Shown: positions 61,697 through 64,000 of the stretch, in pieces
How positions within the stretch are numbered: the stretch's first letter is position 1
Layout: each line of letters starts with the position of its first letter
From: Forficula auricularia
Lineage: Eukaryota > Arthropoda > Insecta > Dermaptera > Forficulidae
Direction: 5' to 3'
DNA: 64,000 bases
Assembly: GCA_024734495.1 (NCBI GenBank)
Contig: JALMQS010000099.1
Location: 94,971,388-95,035,387, forward strand
Notes under the pieces: model-generated
Database searches by the model: none
Seen by the model: the letters and a program-made list of their open reading frames with translations, nothing else
Told to the model about the DNA's origin: nothing
Position numbers and translations under genes: made by a program

Positions 61697-62066
61697 TATA
61701 ATATTGAAAAGTGAATTTATTTTTATTTAGGAACAAATCAAAGATTTTAGTAGAAATATTTTTACATTGCATATCAGAGGGTTTCGTCCCCTTGGGAATC
61801 GAACCCAAGCGCTAACTAAGCTTGCCGGGCTGTTAGCCAAACCCTTAAGACAAATCTCTCTCCGATATGTAGCTTTATTTCTTATATATGTTGCATATCG
61901 GAGAGAGATTTGTCTTAAGGGTTTGGCTAACAGCCCGGCAAGCTTAGTTAGCGCTTGGGTTCGATTCCCAAGGGACGAAACCCTCTGATATGCAATGTAA
62001 AATATTTCTACTAAAATCTTTGATTTGTTCCTAAATAAAAATAAATTCACTTTTCAAATTATTATG
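61697..62066. mobile_element. Near-perfect hairpin in chitinase intron 3, tRNA-like arms
   Basis: Arms 61697-61870 and 61893-62066 are almost exact reverse complements with a loop of about 22 nt. Each arm carries a B-box-like GGTTCGATTCC next to CTTAGTTAGCGC and an A-box-like GGCTAACAGCCCGG, so the unit may be a tRNA-derived SINE that exists as an inverted pair. The open frames on both strands (NRTQALTKLAGLLAKPL) are shadows of the repeat, not genes. Confidence 0.7.
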
Positions 62067-62121
62067 TTTTTAAAACCTTAAAATCTTAAAATTATTATCA
62101 AGGGAGCTGTACTTTATATTA

Positions 62122-62612
62122 TTAGCAGCTGCGAAGCCGCCTTCGGCGGGGATCTTGCTTATCTAGGGGCTGCCTCCCCTGGAATTCGTAGTGGGTTTTA
62201 AAATAATAATTTAATAATAATAGTATTAACTATGTAGAAACAAAAAGAAAGAAAATAATATTAATAATAATAAATTTATTGAACCAATTGTATTGCATGA
62301 AATAAAGTTTATATTGAATTTGAGGCTTCGACTTCGGAGATTACTACCCCACTAACGACTATCCTTGATCTTCTTGAGCTTGCGATAATCTTTTTAGTCC
62401 TTGTTTTTAATAAGAGGAAAAAATTAATGAAATAAAAAACCTGTTTGCCATCTTGATCCTCTCAGGATTTCCAATTCATTTTCATTCTTCAAAATAATAA
62501 TTTAAGTTTCCTACTTTTAATCAATTTTATTTTTCATGAACTATTAGTCGGATTTAAAATTAAAAAAAATCACGTCGTTGTCGTCGCCCAAGCCGATTAT
62601 AATAAGTATAGA
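62122..62612 (-). mobile_element. Helitron-like non-autonomous element, copy 4
   Basis: On - it begins TCTATACTTATTATAATCGGC, holds the TAGTTCATGA block, and ends with the GC hairpin CCGCCGAAGGCGGCTTCG, then CAGCTGCTAA/T. It is longer (491 bp) than the copy at 41252-41427 because of internal A/T-rich DNA. It lies in chitinase intron 3. Confidence 0.6.
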
Positions 62613-62627
62613 TTATTATTATTAATA

Positions 62628-62891
62628 ATAGGAATAGTAGGGAATTGGATAATTTAAAAATTAAAAACGCAGTTTTTATTAAGTGGGCCAGTGGCAACGT
62701 TTCGTCAATCTATTTTGCCTTCCTCAGTGGCTCATTTTTTCATGTTTTGTCTTGTAGTAAAACTGTTTTTGACAAAGAGTGATAAAATGAACCACTGAGG
62801 AAGTCAAAATAAATAAATGAAAAGTCAGGCCTACTTAATAAAAACTCTGTGAATTTAATTTTTAATTTATTCAATTCTCTACTATTCCTGT
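62628..62891. mobile_element. Foldback element, family F4, with hammerhead-like core
   Basis: AGGAATAGTAG..GAATTGGATAA is mirrored by TTATTCAATTCTCTACTATTCCT. Each arm holds a CTGAGGAAG core: on - (about 62690-62727) CTGAGGA - A - GGC..GAC - GAAAC, and on + (about 62792-62825) a more decayed copy. Stem II has one mismatch and stem III is not evident. In chitinase intron 3. Confidence 0.6.
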
Positions 62892-63171
62892 TATAAATTT
62901 ACTATGGATACAAATGACACATGTAACATTATTATTATTATTTTAATTTTTCTCAATGAATATTTTTTCAAAGCCTCTCTTTCCGTTTTATAAATTGTAA
63001 TAAATAGCTTTTTATAATATTTGCTAGTTAATCTTACTCTTGTACTTTTTCTCTATTTTTCAAATCCCTAAAAGGGGCTTCTAAACTCACATTTGAAGCC
63101 ATTTAATCTTAGTCAATCAAATAATTGTTTATTACAAGAATAGATATTAAATTGAACTGTTTTGTTTTTAG

Positions 63172-63351
63172 GTGGCTGGTCTTTTGGTACACAAAAGTTC
63201 CAAGTCATGTCAGCAACTCGTTATGCTCGCCAAACCTTTATTTATAGCACCATCCCCTATTTGCGAGATAGAGACTTTGATGGACTTGATCTTGATTGGG
63301 AATATCCTAAAGGAAGCACAGACAAAAAGAACTTTGTTCTCTTACTTAAGG
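63172..63351 (+). CDS. Cht7: Chitinase exon 4 (GH18 catalytic motif)
   Basis: Acceptor TTTGTTTTTAG/GT at 63171. It completes Gly176 and encodes residues 177-235 plus one base. It contains GGWSFGTQKF (conserved region 1) and FDGLDLDWEYP (region 2), where D212, D215, D217 and E219 form the DxxDxDxE signature; E219 would be the catalytic acid. All four key acidic residues are present, so the enzyme should be active rather than a chitinase-like lectin. The donor is AGG/GTGAGT at 63352. Region 3 and the rest of the barrel lie beyond the window. Confidence 0.92.
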
Positions 63352-64000
63352 GTGAGTACTCAAGTCTATTTTATTAATTTTATTCACTTAATCTTAAAAC
63401 AAGCTTATAAGACTTCGTCTATGATTTTCCTACATGAGAACAAACTATAATAATAATTGAGTTGAAACTTTGATAATTATTAGATGACCAGCTTAATATT
63501 TATATCATACTATATGTGAAATTTTAATCCGATTACAAACATGAATTTGAATTATCCGATCTTAAATTCCGATTTTCTGTCAAATCAAATTTAAATATCG
63601 AAAAAAGTATGAATTTAATTCTATATCGTATAATCACTATCCAAAAGAAATTCTCACGTTCTTAGTACAAAGACCTTTCTCTCTCACTCTACAACTATTT
63701 TCAAATTCAAACGGCTCCTGTGTAACGGATTCGCTTTATGTGGTCAAAATGTGAGATGTATTTTTTCTAAAATAAATATTTAATTTTTGCGACATTTCTA
63801 TAATATCTGATTTTACCTTAAATAAATATTGATAGAAAAAAATAAATTAAGCACATAGGTACTACAAAAGATATGAAATTATATAATAGCAATAATGACG
63901 AAAAAGATTTAAAAATGTTTATTCTAATGATTAAAGTACAAATGAATAAGAAGAAAGAAAACCAACTCTTAATATTAAAGTATCTTTCAATTATGTTTTT

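Larger units (their letters stand above)
52265..64000 (+). other. Cht7: Gene span: group III (Cht7-like) chitinase, 5' part, runs off the window
   Basis: Four exons (52265-52346, 59340-59545, 61341-61578, 63172-63351) join in frame to 235 codons with one base carried over. All introns are GT..AG. The protein would be a GH18 chitinase that cleaves beta-1,4 bonds in chitin. Residue-level similarity from VVCYYTNWSQYR through SSFESNDETKDGK, FGTQKF and SATRYARQTFIYS to DGLDLDWEYPKG is what I know for the first catalytic domain of insect Cht7, a membrane-anchored group III enzyme used in cuticle formation. The window ends inside the first barrel; the family normally has a second GH18 domain and a chitin-binding domain further on. 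ATG 52265 sits directly after a splice-acceptor-like TTTTGATTTTCCAG, so an upstream 5'-UTR exon is likely and the promoter may lie well to the left. Confidence 0.85.

Noticed and set aside
61727..62050. 107-codon - frame and its 73-codon + counterpart
   Set aside because: Both come from the same inverted repeat and encode the same phrase on opposite strands.
1..64000. CRISPR array, bacterial operons or phage genes
   Set aside because: No regularly spaced identical repeats, no dense coding and no ribosome-binding-site-led ORFs; the window has eukaryotic intron-exon structure.

Overview
The window looks like nuclear DNA of an arthropod, most likely an insect or close relative. It is very A+T-rich, almost gene-free and crowded with mobile-element debris. 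The one host gene I can recognise is the 5' part of a group III chitinase (Cht7-like), on the + strand from 52265 to beyond the right edge. I see four exons with clean GT/AG junctions: signal/anchor segment, basic and Ser-rich linker, and the first half of a GH18 barrel with the DGLDLDWE catalytic motif. Its introns are about 7.0, 1.8 and 1.6 kb and are filled with repeats.

Layout. 1-5 kb: a LINE 3' end, then a 1.68-kb giant inverted repeat (1320-3001). 6-13 kb: foldback repeats, one with a hammerhead-like motif (6465-6520), a frameshifted LINE C-terminal tail (7478-7705), an unexplained G+C-rich island (10605-10860) and two more foldbacks. 15-17.4 kb: a short TIR element, a 1.07-kb palindrome, an (AT)n run and a rearranged TIR copy. 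19.7-21.2 kb: two tRNA-derived SINEs in opposite orientation, each with target-site duplications (TSDs). 26.1-26.5 kb: a hAT-type MITE with an 8-bp TSD. 26.67-32.82 kb: an LTR retrotransposon on the - strand with nearly identical 1.45-kb LTRs and a short interior that encodes only a broken Gag-like coiled-coil protein; I see no pol. 35.4-41.4 kb: a foldback, Helitron-like elements and a TIR element split by a truncated Jockey-type LINE. 44-51.5 kb: another TIR copy, a 5S rRNA-derived SINE, foldbacks, LINE scraps and a short MITE. 52.3-64 kb: the chitinase gene.

The most unusual feature is the density of foldback (long inverted-repeat) elements, more than a dozen in 64 kb. Several unrelated ones carry a CUGANGA - small stem - GAAA core. 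In three copies this can be folded into a type I hammerhead ribozyme layout with a GUC cleavage site, as known for Penelope-like elements and retrozymes. All copies except the mutated ones carry one extra nucleotide before stem II, so activity is uncertain. No rRNA operon, intact tRNA gene, CRISPR array or bacterial-type operon was seen. A+T content and repeat identities were judged by eye; nothing was searched against databases.
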